Of a stretch of 64,000 bases of DNA, positions 19,716-28,420 are shown piece after piece. A program made the position numbers and the translations under genes. Position 1 is the stretch's first letter. Every line of letters starts with the position of its first letter. This DNA is from Pseudomonas sp. JQ170C (GTDB lineage Bacteria; Pseudomonadota; Gammaproteobacteria; Pseudomonadales; Pseudomonadaceae), in assembly GCF_035581345.1 (NCBI RefSeq), contig NZ_CP141608.1:1258001-1322000 (forward strand). Reading direction: 5' to 3'. The notes under the pieces were generated by a model. That model worked only from the letters and a program-made list of their open reading frames with translations, made no database searches and was not told the DNA's origin.

Positions 19716-20720
19716 ATGAATGATTTACCGCTCGACGGTTTTCCGACCATGAACGAAAACTCGGCAATGGTCCTATTGGTCGACGATCAGGCGATGATCG
19801 GTGAGGCGGTGCGCCGTGGCCTGGCTCACGAAGAAAACATCGACTTCCACTTCTGCGCCGACCCACACCAGGCGGTGGCGCAGGCAATGCGGATCAAGCC
19901 CACGGTGATCCTCCAGGACCTGATCATGCCGGGCCTCGACGGCCTGAGCCTGGTGCGCGAGTACCGCAACAACCCGGCCACCCAGGACATCCCGATCATC
20001 GTTCTGTCGACCAAGGAAGACCCGCTGGTCAAGAGCGCGGCCTTTGCCGCCGGTGCCAACGATTACCTGGTCAAGCTGCCGGACAACATCGAACTGGTAG
20101 CGCGCATCCGTTACCACTCCCGTTCCTATATGACGCTGCTGCAGCGTGACGAGGCGTACCGCGCCCTGCGTGTCAGCCAGCAACAGCTGCTCGACACCAA
20201 CCTGGTGCTGCAGCGGTTGATGAACTCCGACGGCCTGACCGGGCTTTCCAACCGTCGTCATTTCGATGAGTACCTGGAGCTGGAATGGCGCCGTGCCATG
20301 CGTGAGCAGGCCCAGCTGTCCTTGCTGATGATCGACGTCGACTACTTCAAGTCGTTCAACGACAACTTCGGCCACCTGGCCGGTGACGAAGCCCTGCGCA
20401 AGGTGGCTGAGGCCATTCGCAACTCCTGCGCGCGCCCAAGCGACCTGCCGGCCCGCTACGGCGGCGAAGAATTCGCCCTGGTGTTGCCCAACACCTCGCC
20501 GGGCGGTGCGCGCCTGGTGGCTGAAAAGTTGCGCCAGAGCGTCGAGGCGATGCAGATTCCCCACAACATGCCCGAGGCAGGCTCCAGCCTGACCGTGAGC
20601 ATCGGCCTGGCCACCCACACGCCGAGCATTGGTAGCCATTGCCGGCAGCTGATTTCGGCCGCGGACAAAGGCCTGTACCTGGCCAAGCACAACGGCCGCA
20701 ACCAGGTGGGCATAGACTGA
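19716..20720 (+). CDS. wspR: Diguanylate cyclase response regulator WspR
   Basis: The 334-residue protein has an N-terminal receiver with Asp68 in [13 protein letters not shown], a helical linker (about 140-170) and a GGDEF domain with active-site GGEEF at 249-253. The inhibitory I-site RPSD at 240-243 lies five residues before it, so product feedback should operate. It makes c-di-GMP when phosphorylated by WspE. The 51-bp gap after wspF is the longest within the operon. An in-frame ATG at 19749 is an alternative start. A REP pair follows the stop codon. Confidence 0.95.
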   Translation: MNDLPLDGFPTMNENSAMVLLVDDQAMIGEAVRRGLAHEENIDFHFCADPHQAVAQAMRIKPTVILQDLIMPGLDGLSLVREYRNNPATQDIPIIVLSTKEDPLVKSAAFAAGANDYLVKLPDNIELVARIRYHSRSYMTLLQRDEAYRALRVSQQQLLDTNLVLQRLMNSDGLTGLSNRRHFDEYLELEWRRAMREQAQLSLLMIDVDYFKSFNDNFGHLAGDEALRKVAEAIRNSCARPSDLPARYGGEEFALVLPNTSPGGARLVAEKLRQSVEAMQIPHNMPEAGSSLTVSIGLATHTPSIGSHCRQLISAADKGLYLAKHNGRNQVGID

Positions 20721-20723
20721 CCT

Positions 20724-20796
20724 GTGCAGGAGCGGGCTTGCCCCGCGATAGCGGTGTGGCTGACAGATCGCTGTCGCGGGGCAAGCCCGCTCCCAC
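20724..20796. repeat. REP pair after wspR
   Basis: An inverted pair of REP arms (about 20724-20752 and 20769-20796), each with AGCGGGCTTGCCCCGCGA or its complement, starts directly after the wspR stop codon. It probably marks the 3' end of the wsp operon. A few mismatches distinguish the arms from the perfect palindrome at 3798. Confidence 0.92.
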
Positions 20797-20921
20797 CCAC
20801 AACAAGCCCATTCCCTCAACAAGCCCGCCTTCACATCTACCGCCCGGCGGGCTGCCGTGGCGATACATACTCGGTTATACTCTCCGGCTTTTCTACAGAA
20901 TACGCACGAGAGCTGCCGACC

Positions 20922-22017
20922 ATGGAAATCAACCCGATCCTGAATACCATCAAGGACCTGACCGAGCGTTCCGAATCAATTCGGGGGTATCTTTGACTAC
21001 GATCAAAAGCATGAGCGCCTGATCGAAGTCAACCGCGAGCTTGAAGATCCAAACGTCTGGAACAAGCCCGAATACGCCCAGGAACTGGGCCGCGAACGTT
21101 CTGCGCTGGCACAGATCGTCGAGACCCTGGACGAGATGTCCAGCGGTCTGGCCGATGCGCGCGAACTGCTCGACATGGCCGTTGAAGAGGACGACGAAAG
21201 CGCCGTCAACGATGTCGTCGAGATGCTCGAAGGCCTTGAAGCCTCCCTCGCCCAGCTGGAATTCCGTCGCATGTTCAGCGGCGAAATGGACATGAACAAC
21301 GCCTACCTGGACATCCAGGCCGGTTCCGGCGGCACCGAAGCCCAGGACTGGGCCAACATCCTGCTGCGCATGTACCTGCGCTGGGCGGCCAAGCGTGGCT
21401 TCGACGCCACCATCATGGAACTGTCCGAAGGCGAAGTCGCCGGCATCAAGGGTGCCACCGTGCACATCAAGGGCGAGTACGCCTTCGGCTGGCTGCGTAC
21501 CGAAATCGGCGTGCACCGCCTGGTGCGCAAAAGCCCGTTCGACTCCGGCGCCCGCCGCCACACCTCGTTCTCGGCCGTGTTCGTATCGCCCGAGATCGAC
21601 GACAAGGTCGAGATCGAGATCAATCCGTCGGACCTGCGCATCGACACCTACCGCTCCTCGGGCGCCGGTGGTCAGCACGTAAACACCACCGACTCGGCGG
21701 TACGTATCACCCACGTACCGACCAACACCGTGGTCAGTTGCCAGAACGAACGCTCCCAGCACGCCAACAAAGACACCGCCATGAAAATGCTGCGGGCCAA
21801 GTTGTACGAGCTGGAAATGCAGAAGCGCAGTGCCGCTTCCCAGGCGCTGGAAGACAGCAAGTCGGACATCGGCTGGGGTCACCAGATCCGTTCGTACGTG
21901 CTCGACGCCTCGCGGATCAAAGACCTGCGCACCAACATCGAGCGCAGCGACTGCGACAAGGTGCTCGACGGCGATATCGACGAATACCTGGAAGCCAGCC
22001 TCAAGCAGGGGCTGTAA
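20922..22017 (+). CDS. prfB: Peptide chain release factor 2, made through programmed +1 frameshift
   Basis: RF2 recognises UGA and UAA stop codons and triggers peptide release. The gene reads 20922-20993 (24 codons), meets an in-frame UGA at 20994-20996, and resumes one base forward at 20995 to the stop at 22017, giving 364 residues (E. coli 365). The release loop [17 protein letters not shown] carries the GGQ motif; [14 protein letters not shown] and '[11 protein letters not shown]' segments are also typical. lysS lies downstream, as in many bacteria. The leading part is not a pseudogene fragment: the recoding site is complete. Confidence 0.97.
20983..20997 (+). promoter_or_regulatory. prfB autoregulatory +1 frameshift site
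   Basis: The sequence GGGGGTATCTTTGAC contains an internal Shine-Dalgarno-like G run (20983-20987), a 3-base spacer, the slippery CTT codon and the UGA stop followed by C. This is the canonical RF2 recoding signal: low RF2 slows termination at UGA and lets the ribosome slip into the +1 frame, which raises RF2 synthesis. Confidence 0.97.
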
Positions 22018-22052
22018 CCGCGACAAAGATGCCGCGGGCAGTCCGCTCCAGC

Positions 22053-22076
22053 GTAGGAGCGGGCTTGCCCCGCGAT
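22053..22076. repeat. Single REP unit between prfB and lysS
   Basis: One REP unit with the core GTAGGAGCGGGCTTGCCCCG lies in the 107-bp gap between prfB and lysS, which point the same way. It is unpaired, unlike the other REP loci in the window, though the unit itself can fold into a short hairpin. Confidence 0.85.
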
Positions 22077-22124
22077 CCCGGCCCCGGCCTGGGACAATGA
22101 ACCCGTGATGGAAAATGTGACGAC

Positions 22125-23627
22125 ATGAGCGACCTCAAACTCGATCCGCAAGACCTGCAACAGGAAGAAAACACCCTGATCGCCCTGCGCAAGGAAAAGC
22201 TTGCTGCCGAGCGTGCCAAGGGCAATGCCTTCCCCAACGACTTCCGCCGTGACAGCTACTGCAACGACTTGCAGAAACAGTATGTCGACAAGACCAAGGA
22301 AGAGCTGGAAGCTGCAGCGATTCCGGTCAAGGTTGCCGGCCGCATCATGCTCAACCGTGGCTCGTTCATGGTGATCCAGGACATGACCGGGCGCATCCAG
22401 GTCTACGTCAACCGCAAGACCCTGCCGGAAGAAACCCTGGCCGCCGTCAAGACCTGGGACCTGGGCGACATCATCGCCGCCGAAGGCACCCTGGCCCGTT
22501 CCGGCAAGGGCGACCTGTACGTCGAGATGACCAACGTGCGCCTGCTGACCAAGTCGCTGCGCCCGCTGCCCGACAAGCACCACGGCTTGACCGACACCGA
22601 GCAGCGCTACCGCCAGCGCTACGTCGACCTGATGGTCAACGAAGAAGTGCGCGACACCTTCCGCGTGCGCTCGCAGGTCATCAACCATATCCGCAACTTC
22701 CTGATCAAGCGTGACTTCCTGGAAGTGGAAACGCCGATGCTGCAGACCATCCCAGGTGGTGCCGCAGCCAAGCCGTTCGAGACTCACCACAACGCCCTGG
22801 ACATGGCCATGTTCCTGCGTATCGCGCCGGAGCTGTACCTCAAGCGCCTGGTGGTCGGTGGCTTCGAGAAAGTCTTCGAGATCAACCGCAACTTCCGTAA
22901 CGAAGGTGTTTCGACCCGGCACAACCCCGAGTTCACCATGCTCGAGTTCTACCAGGCCTACGCCGACTACGAAGACAACATGGACCTGACCGAGGAGCTG
23001 TTCCGCGAACTGGCTCAGCTGGTCCTGGGCAGCACCGACGTGCCGTACGGCGACAAAGTGTTCCACTTCGGCGAGCCGTTCGTGCGCCTGTCGGTGTTCG
23101 ACTCGATCCTCAAGTACAACCCCGAGCTGACCGCTGACGACCTGAACGACATCGACAAAGCCCGCGACATCGCCAAGAAGGCCGGTGCCAAGGTCCTGGG
23201 CTTTGAAGGCCTGGGCAAGCTGCAGGTGATGATTTTCGAGGAGCTGGTCGAGCACAAGCTGGAGCAGCCGCACTTCATTACCCAGTACCCGTTTGAAGTG
23301 TCGCCACTGGCCCGTCGCAACGACGAGAACCCGAACGTTACCGACCGCTTCGAGTTGTTCATCGGTGGCCGCGAGATCGCCAACGCCTACTCCGAGCTCA
23401 ACGACGCGGAAGACCAGGCCGAGCGCTTCATGGCCCAGGTGGCCGACAAGGACGCCGGTGACGACGAAGCCATGCACTACGACGCCGACTTCGTCCGTGC
23501 CCTGGAATACGGCATGCCGCCAACCGCCGGTGAAGGTATCGGTATCGACCGCCTGGTGATGCTGCTGACCAACTCGCCGTCGATCCGCGACGTGATCCTG
23601 TTCCCGCACATGCGTCCACAGGCCTGA
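22125..23627 (+). CDS. lysS: Lysyl-tRNA synthetase, class II
   Basis: The 500-residue protein charges tRNA-Lys. An N-terminal OB-fold anticodon-binding domain (about 65-150, [20 protein letters not shown]) precedes the class II catalytic core. Motif 1 is near [15 protein letters not shown]. Motif 2 is [20 protein letters not shown] (about 265-284). Motif 3 is [14 protein letters not shown] (about 472). The start at 22125 is the ATG of [16 protein letters not shown] strong hairpin terminator follows the stop. Confidence 0.98.
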   Translation: MSDLKLDPQDLQQEENTLIALRKEKLAAERAKGNAFPNDFRRDSYCNDLQKQYVDKTKEELEAAAIPVKVAGRIMLNRGSFMVIQDMTGRIQVYVNRKTLPEETLAAVKTWDLGDIIAAEGTLARSGKGDLYVEMTNVRLLTKSLRPLPDKHHGLTDTEQRYRQRYVDLMVNEEVRDTFRVRSQVINHIRNFLIKRDFLEVETPMLQTIPGGAAAKPFETHHNALDMAMFLRIAPELYLKRLVVGGFEKVFEINRNFRNEGVSTRHNPEFTMLEFYQAYADYEDNMDLTEELFRELAQLVLGSTDVPYGDKVFHFGEPFVRLSVFDSILKYNPELTADDLNDIDKARDIAKKAGAKVLGFEGLGKLQVMIFEELVEHKLEQPHFITQYPFEVSPLARRNDENPNVTDRFELFIGGREIANAYSELNDAEDQAERFMAQVADKDAGDDEAMHYDADFVRALEYGMPPTAGEGIGIDRLVMLLTNSPSIRDVILFPHMRPQA

Positions 23628-23640
23628 GTGATCTGAACAA

Positions 23641-23664
23641 GCCGCCTTACGAGGCGGCTTTTTC
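23641..23664 (+). terminator. Rho-independent terminator of lysS
   Basis: AGCCGCCT (23641-23648), a four-base loop TACG and AGGCGGCT (23653-23660) form a perfect 8-bp stem followed by TTTT. It lies 13 bp after the lysS stop codon. Confidence 0.93.
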
Positions 23665-23717
23665 ATGCCTGAAGAAAACCTCTTCATCCGTTCCAATTCA
23701 TTGGGAGAGAACCTGCA

Positions 23718-24434
23718 GTGACTCCTGCAATGGCTCAACAAGGTGCGGCCGACGTTGCCACGGCGGTCGCCGAAAGCGTGCAGTACCAGGGGCGCAAGGC
23801 CAGCCGCCTGGGCAGTGAACAGCGTCGCCAGGACATCCTCGATGCGGCCATGCGGATTGTCGTGCGCGATGGCGTGCGCGGGGTGCGCCACCGCGCGGTG
23901 GCAGCCGAAGCGGGCGTGCCGCTGTCGGCGACCACTTACTACTTCAAGGACATCGAAGACCTGCTCACCGACACCTTCGCCCAGTACGTGGAACGCAGTG
24001 CGGCGTACATGGCCAAGCTATGGGAAAACACCGAGGTGGTGCTGCGTCAGCTCTTGTCCCAGGGCGACGGTAGCCTGCAGTGGCGGGCGCGGTTGGCCGA
24101 TGAGGTGGCGAAGATGACCGCCGATTATGTGCAGCGCCAGTTGCACAACCGTCGCGACTTTCTCATGGCAGAGCAGGCGTTTCGCCAGGAGGCATTGCTG
24201 TGCCCGCGTCTGGCCGAACTGGTCAGGCTGCACGAGCAGATTCTGTTGCGTGGCACCTGCCAATTGCTTCAGGTCGTGGGCTCGCGCCAGCCACAGCAGG
24301 ATGCGCTGGTGTTGACGGCGATTATCGAGCAGATGGAATATCAGGGGCTGCTCGACGGCTCACGTGCCGATGCGCAAGCACAGATGCTCGCTATCCTTAC
24401 CCGGTACATGCACCTGGTGCTGGCTGACGTGTGA
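23718..24434 (+). CDS. TetR-family transcriptional regulator
   Basis: The 238-residue regulator starts at GTG 23718, 9 bases after GGGAGA; the in-frame ATG at 23730 is a weaker alternative. After a 30-residue Gln/Ala-rich tail comes the TetR DNA-binding domain: RRQDILDAAMRIVVRDGVRG (helices 1-2, about 35-54) and AVAAEAGVPLSATTYYFKDI (helix-turn-helix, about 59-78). The C-terminal ligand domain is not recognisable to a ligand class. It lies just upstream of a four-gene codirectional set, with a 28-bp gap to the lipoprotein gene, and may regulate that set. Confidence 0.88.
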   Translation: MTPAMAQQGAADVATAVAESVQYQGRKASRLGSEQRRQDILDAAMRIVVRDGVRGVRHRAVAAEAGVPLSATTYYFKDIEDLLTDTFAQYVERSAAYMAKLWENTEVVLRQLLSQGDGSLQWRARLADEVAKMTADYVQRQLHNRRDFLMAEQAFRQEALLCPRLAELVRLHEQILLRGTCQLLQVVGSRQPQQDALVLTAIIEQMEYQGLLDGSRADAQAQMLAILTRYMHLVLADV

Positions 24435-24462
24435 GGCGCGGCCCCATTTCAAGGAGAACCCG

Positions 24463-25008
24463 ATGAAAGCCAGAAGTCTGTTGTTGGCGTTGTCGTTCCT
24501 GCTGCTTGGCGGTTGTCTGGTGACCTTCAACGAGCCGATGCCGGCCAATGAAGCGGCGCCCAAGGCTTTGCTCGGAAAGTGGTCGAGCAAGGACGCCTGG
24601 GGTGAGCCCCTGACCCTGCAGATCAGCCGCAGCGGTGGTAACGCCTACAAGGCGGTGGCCATCGGCAAGGACAAGAAACGTGATGAGTACGCCTTTACCG
24701 TCTCAAGGCACGGCAACCGCTGGTACCTCTCGGCGGGCGTGCCCAAGCGCCTGGGCGGCAACTTCCTGATCGGCGGCTTCGAGGTCATCGACGGCAAGGA
24801 GCTGGTGGTCTACAACCTCGACGTCGAACAGGTGAACCAGGCCGTGGAGAAGAAAGAACTCAGCGGTCGCACCTACGAGGTGCCCGAGGACAATGGCGAG
24901 GGCGTGCTGATCGACAGCCCGGCCGAGCGTGTCCTGGCTTATCTGGACGACCCGGCCAACTCCGACCTGTTTATCGAAGTGGCGCGGTTCCAGCGGGCCG
25001 GCAAGTAA
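24463..25008 (+). CDS. Conserved lipoprotein of unknown function
   Basis: The 181-residue protein begins MKARSLLLALSFLLLGGCLV, a signal peptide with lipobox LGGC, so acylation at Cys18 and outer- or inner-membrane anchoring are predicted. Mature residues (about 40-175) look like a compact beta-rich domain, with LLGKWSSKDAWGEPLTLQIS and TYEVPEDNGEGVLIDSPAER. No catalytic motif was recognised. The start at 24463 has AAGGAG at a good distance. It is the first of four closely spaced genes (lipoprotein, DUF1704, alpha/beta hydrolase, small membrane protein). Confidence 0.82.
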   Translation: MKARSLLLALSFLLLGGCLVTFNEPMPANEAAPKALLGKWSSKDAWGEPLTLQISRSGGNAYKAVAIGKDKKRDEYAFTVSRHGNRWYLSAGVPKRLGGNFLIGGFEVIDGKELVVYNLDVEQVNQAVEKKELSGRTYEVPEDNGEGVLIDSPAERVLAYLDDPANSDLFIEVARFQRAGK

Positions 25009-25032
25009 TCAAGATTATTCAAGGAGAGTAGG

Positions 25033-26310
25033 GTGGACGAGTACCAGCAGACGATACGTGCCCTGTCTGACCGCATTGTCCTGGCACAAACCCCGATACG
25101 CGTACTCGATGCGGTGAAGTGGGACGACAACATCCGCCAGGGCTTTCTCAAGGCCAAGGGCAAGGAGATGCCGGCGGTGGATCGCGCCTATTATCAGGGG
25201 CGGCCGCTGTCGTTCGATTCCAGTGCGGTCAAGCTCGAGTTCCAGAACATCGAGCGCGATATCACCCGCCAACTGGGCCAGTTCAACCCGGTCGGGCAGA
25301 TCATGCGGCGCATGTGCAAGGAGTACCGCATGGTGGTGCGCATGCTCGAAGCGCGCGGCACCGAGGATTTCGGCCTGATTTCCCAGGAGCTGTACGGGGC
25401 GGCGTCCGATGCCTTTCATGCCGGTGATCCGACCCTGGCGGACCTGGGCCTGATGCTTTCGGATTACCTGAACAACATTGATGGCCGTGGCGATCTCAAG
25501 GACGAGCCGAAGGACCTGACGGCCAAGCAGGCCGTGGAGATGCTCCAGCGGCGCTTGAACAAAGTGTTCAATGAAGCGGAAGACACCATTCGGGTCTTCG
25601 AGTCCGACGGTATCGTTGCCGATGCTGCCGCAGGCGCCGACTACATCAAGATTCGCGCCGATGCCATGTTCAACAGCCGTGACGTGCGTGCCCTCGAAGT
25701 CCATGAAGGGCTGGTGCACGTAGGCACCACCCTCAACGGCTTGAACCAGCCGATCTGCACCTTCCTGGCCAAGGGCCCGCCCTCGTCGACCGTGACCCAG
25801 GAAGGCCTGGCGATCCTGATGGAGGTGATTGCCTTTGCCTCCTACCCCAGCCGCTTGCGCAAGCTGACCAACCGCACCCGGGCCATCCACATGGTCGAGG
25901 AGGGCGCCGACTTCATGCAGGTCTACGAGTTCTTCCGCGCTCAGGGCTTCGGTATGCCGGAAAGCTACGGCAATGCCAGCCGGGTGTTCCGTGGCTCGGT
26001 GCCCAACGGGCTGCCGTTCACTAAAGACTTGTCCTACCTCAAGGGCTTCATCATGGTTTACAACTATATTCAGTTGGCCGTGCGCAAGGGCAAGCTCGAA
26101 CAGATCCCCTTGCTGTTCTGCGGCAAGACCACGCTTGAAGACATGCGCACCCTGCGCCAACTGGTCGATGAAGGCCTGGTGGAGCCGCCCAAGTACCTGC
26201 CGGAGCAGTTTCGCGACCTCAATGCGCTGTCGGCCTGGATGTGTTTCTCCAACTTCCTCAACCACCTGAGCCTGGACCGGATTGAAGCCGACTACTCGAA
26301 CATTCTCTGA
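25033..26310 (+). CDS. DUF1704 family protein with HExxxH and QEGLA motifs
   Basis: The 425-residue protein starts with GTG behind AAGGAG. It belongs to the family named 'flavohemoglobin expression-modulating QEGLA motif protein' (DUF1704). I see HEGLVH at residues 224-229 and QEGLA at 256-260. In the eukaryotic DUF1704 relatives (the MATCAP/TMCP tubulin carboxypeptidases) the equivalent HExxxH plus a downstream Glu bind catalytic zinc. By that analogy this is probably a zinc metallopeptidase, but bacterial substrates are unknown. No signal peptide is visible, so a cytoplasmic location is likely. It lies 24 bp after the lipoprotein gene, and its end overlaps the hydrolase start by 29 bp. Confidence 0.88.
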   Translation: MDEYQQTIRALSDRIVLAQTPIRVLDAVKWDDNIRQGFLKAKGKEMPAVDRAYYQGRPLSFDSSAVKLEFQNIERDITRQLGQFNPVGQIMRRMCKEYRMVVRMLEARGTEDFGLISQELYGAASDAFHAGDPTLADLGLMLSDYLNNIDGRGDLKDEPKDLTAKQAVEMLQRRLNKVFNEAEDTIRVFESDGIVADAAAGADYIKIRADAMFNSRDVRALEVHEGLVHVGTTLNGLNQPICTFLAKGPPSSTVTQEGLAILMEVIAFASYPSRLRKLTNRTRAIHMVEEGADFMQVYEFFRAQGFGMPESYGNASRVFRGSVPNGLPFTKDLSYLKGFIMVYNYIQLAVRKGKLEQIPLLFCGKTTLEDMRTLRQLVDEGLVEPPKYLPEQFRDLNALSAWMCFSNFLNHLSLDRIEADYSNIL

Positions 26311-27205
26311 CCCATGGCGCAGGCCCCTGGGCCTGTTGCTGGTGTTGCTGAGTCTGGGCGGCTGCAGTTCGTTGCTGTTCTATCCGGAGCCGGGCCAGCC
26401 GTTCACACCTGAGAAAGCCAGGCTTGAATACCGCGACGTCACCCTGACGGCAGCCGACGGCACGCGCCTGCACGGGTGGTGGCTGCCGGCCAAGCCGGGT
26501 GTGGAGGTCAAGGGCACGGTGCTGCACCTGCACGGCAACGGCGGTAACCTGGCGTGGCACCTGGGCGGCAGTTGGTGGTTGCCCAAGCAGGGCTATCAGG
26601 TACTGATGCTGGACTACCGCGGGTATGGCCTGTCCCAGGGCAAGCCGGCATTGCCCGAGGTCTATCAGGACATCGCCGCCGCGCTGGACTGGCTGGACAA
26701 AGCCCCTGAAGTACAAGGCAAGCCTCAGGTGCTGCTTGGGCAAAGCCTGGGCGGCGCCATGGCCATTCACTACCTGGCCCAGCATCCTGAGCAAGCCCGG
26801 CGCTTCAAGGCGCTGGTCTTTGACGGCGTGCCGGCCAGCTACCGCCAGGTTGGGCGCTTTGCCCTGAGCACCTCGTGGTTGACCTGGCCGTTGCAGGTGC
26901 CGCTGTCATGGCTGGTGCCGGACGGTGACAGTGCGATTCATTCGATCGCCCGGATCAAGACACCGCCCAAGCTGTTCTTCCACAGCATCGACGACCCGAT
27001 TGTGCCACTGGCCAACGGCATCCAGTTGTATCAGGCTGCGCCACCACCACGGGTGCTGCAGCTGACCCGGGGCGGTCATGTGCAGACGTTTGGCGACCGT
27101 ACCTGGCGCCAGGTCATGCTGCGGTTCCTCGACGACCCCGAACATTTCAATGGATTGCGGCGCCTGGCCGAAGTCCCCAATTACCCTGACGAGACGTCAC
27201 AATGA
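26282..27205 (+). CDS. Alpha/beta hydrolase lipoprotein
   Basis: The 307-residue protein starts at TTG 26282, inside the preceding gene. That start gives a normal lipoprotein signal, with LGLLLVLLSLGGCSS and lipobox LGGC; the in-frame TTG 26336 and GTG 26342 would truncate the signal. The alpha/beta hydrolase core has the oxyanion region LHLHGNGGNLAWH (about 79-91), DYRGYGLSQGKP, the nucleophile elbow GQSLGG (about 157-162), DDPIVPL (catalytic Asp region) and RGGHVQTF (catalytic His). It is probably a membrane-anchored esterase or peptidase facing the periplasm. Its end overlaps the next gene by ATGA. Confidence 0.87.
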   Translation: MKPTTRTFSDPWRRPLGLLLVLLSLGGCSSLLFYPEPGQPFTPEKARLEYRDVTLTAADGTRLHGWWLPAKPGVEVKGTVLHLHGNGGNLAWHLGGSWWLPKQGYQVLMLDYRGYGLSQGKPALPEVYQDIAAALDWLDKAPEVQGKPQVLLGQSLGGAMAIHYLAQHPEQARRFKALVFDGVPASYRQVGRFALSTSWLTWPLQVPLSWLVPDGDSAIHSIARIKTPPKLFFHSIDDPIVPLANGIQLYQAAPPPRVLQLTRGGHVQTFGDRTWRQVMLRFLDDPEHFNGLRRLAEVPNYPDETSQ

Positions 27206-27531
27206 GTGAAGAACGTAACGCGATTCCCCTGATTATCACCGGTGTGTGCAGCATCATCGGTACTGTCTGTGCCTTGTGGTATTACGGCTACCTGCACTTT
27301 GCCAAGCCTGAGGATGCACTGCTGTTGAGCGACTTCACCATGCTCAAGACCGTGCCGGGGGAGGACTACAAGATCTCGCTCAAACCGGCCAACCAGGTAG
27401 CCCAGTGTGTCGATGGCGTGCTGGTGCTGTTTGATATGTCGCAGAAGGGCCTGACCGGTGTGCTGGTGGACAGCAAGAAGCAGGCGGTGCGCTGCCTTGG
27501 GCAGGAAACGCCGCAGCAGGTCCAGGAATAA
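27202..27531 (+). CDS. Small single-pass membrane protein, unknown function
   Basis: The 109-residue protein overlaps the hydrolase gene by four bases (ATGA). The N-terminal segment IPLIITGVCSIIGTVCALWY (about 8-27) is a membrane anchor. The rest (about 35-109) is soluble and carries two Cys residues (about 69 and 98) that could pair if periplasmic. No family was recognised. It is the last gene of the lipoprotein/DUF1704/hydrolase set and is followed directly by a REP element. Confidence 0.72.
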   Translation: MSEERNAIPLIITGVCSIIGTVCALWYYGYLHFAKPEDALLLSDFTMLKTVPGEDYKISLKPANQVAQCVDGVLVLFDMSQKGLTGVLVDSKKQAVRCLGQETPQQVQE

Positions 27532-27534
27532 CGC

Positions 27535-27576
27535 AATCGCGGGGCAAGCCCGCTCCTACAGGCTTGCCCCGCGATC
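27535..27576. repeat. Compact REP palindrome
   Basis: A REP pair with short arms (aatcgcggggcaagcc at 27535-27550 and ggcttgccccgcgatc at 27561-27576) sits between two convergent genes. It forms a 15-bp stem, with the end pair mismatched, and probably serves as a shared 3' boundary. Confidence 0.9.
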
Positions 27577-27582
27577 ATTTCA

Positions 27583-28371
27583 TCAATGCGCCTGGCTTAC
27601 TGTACGCGGCGCCACTGGCTGGTTGTCATTGGAGATCGTCACTTCCACCCGACGATTCTGCGCCCGGCCCGAGGTGCTCGCGTTGTCGGCCACCGGAAAC
27701 TCCTTGCCGTACCCCTGGGACACGATCCGCGCAGGATCGACCCCAGCCCTCACCAAGGCCATGCGTACCGCAGCCGCGCGGCGCTCAGACAGCGACTGGT
27801 TGTAGTTGGCGCTGCCCTTGCTGTCGGTATAGCCCTCGACGATCACCTTGCGGTCAGGGTTTTCCTGGAGGAACTGCGCCAGCTTGGTGACGTTGGGCAA
27901 GGCGCTGCTCTTGAGGTTGGCCTTGTCGAAATCGAACAGCACATCGCCAAAGGTCACCAGGGTGCCCCGGTCAGTCTGCTTGGCGTTGAGGCTGTCCTGC
28001 AGCTTTTTGATCTGCGCATCGCGGGCATCGAGCCTTGCCTGGGCGCGCTGATCGGAAGCGTTGTTGAGGTTGGCCTCGGCCGTGCGCAGGGCGATGGTCT
28101 GCTTGGCCACTTCAATACGCTGGTTGGTCAGGTAGGCGAGCTGATCGACTTTCTTCTCGTCTTGCTTGTCCATGTAGGCCTTGTCGGCCTTGTTCAACGA
28201 GTCCTGGGCCTCTTTGGTTTCCAGGGCGGCGACTTTGCTCGACTGTGGGTTGCTCTGCAGGGTCGAGAAGTTGGTCCGGGCCGATTCCAGATTGGCGTTC
28301 GGCTGCGTGGAGCAGGCGGCCAGGCCAACGCTCATGGCCAGGAGGGCGGGGATAAAGATGTGTTTACGCAT
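27583..28371 (-). CDS. lptF: OmpA-family outer-membrane lipoprotein
   Basis: The 262-residue protein begins MRKHIFIPALLAMSVGLAAC with lipobox LAAC. A charged coiled-coil-like stretch (about 40-125, many Lys/Ala/Gln) precedes a C-terminal OmpA peptidoglycan-binding domain with VLFDFDKANLKSSALPNVTK (about 140-159), VEGYTDSKGSANYNQSLSER and GYGKEFPV. The start at 28371 was preferred over ATG 28380 because AAAGG lies at a normal distance. Length and the small lipoprotein partner upstream match recalled P. aeruginosa PA3692 (lipotoxin F). The symbol should not be confused with LptF of LPS export. Confidence 0.85.
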   Translation of the reverse strand: MRKHIFIPALLAMSVGLAACSTQPNANLESARTNFSTLQSNPQSSKVAALETKEAQDSLNKADKAYMDKQDEKKVDQLAYLTNQRIEVAKQTIALRTAEANLNNASDQRAQARLDARDAQIKKLQDSLNAKQTDRGTLVTFGDVLFDFDKANLKSSALPNVTKLAQFLQENPDRKVIVEGYTDSKGSANYNQSLSERRAAAVRMALVRAGVDPARIVSQGYGKEFPVADNASTSGRAQNRRVEVTISNDNQPVAPRTVSQAH

Positions 28372-28420
28372 AATGTTCATCCTTTGATCGAATACCAATG
28401 CTCGGGTCGACAGCGCAGCC

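Noticed and set aside
20922..20996. Early UGA in prfB as a sign of a pseudogene
   Set aside because: The stop sits in the canonical RF2 frameshift context and the rest of the gene is intact in the +1 frame.
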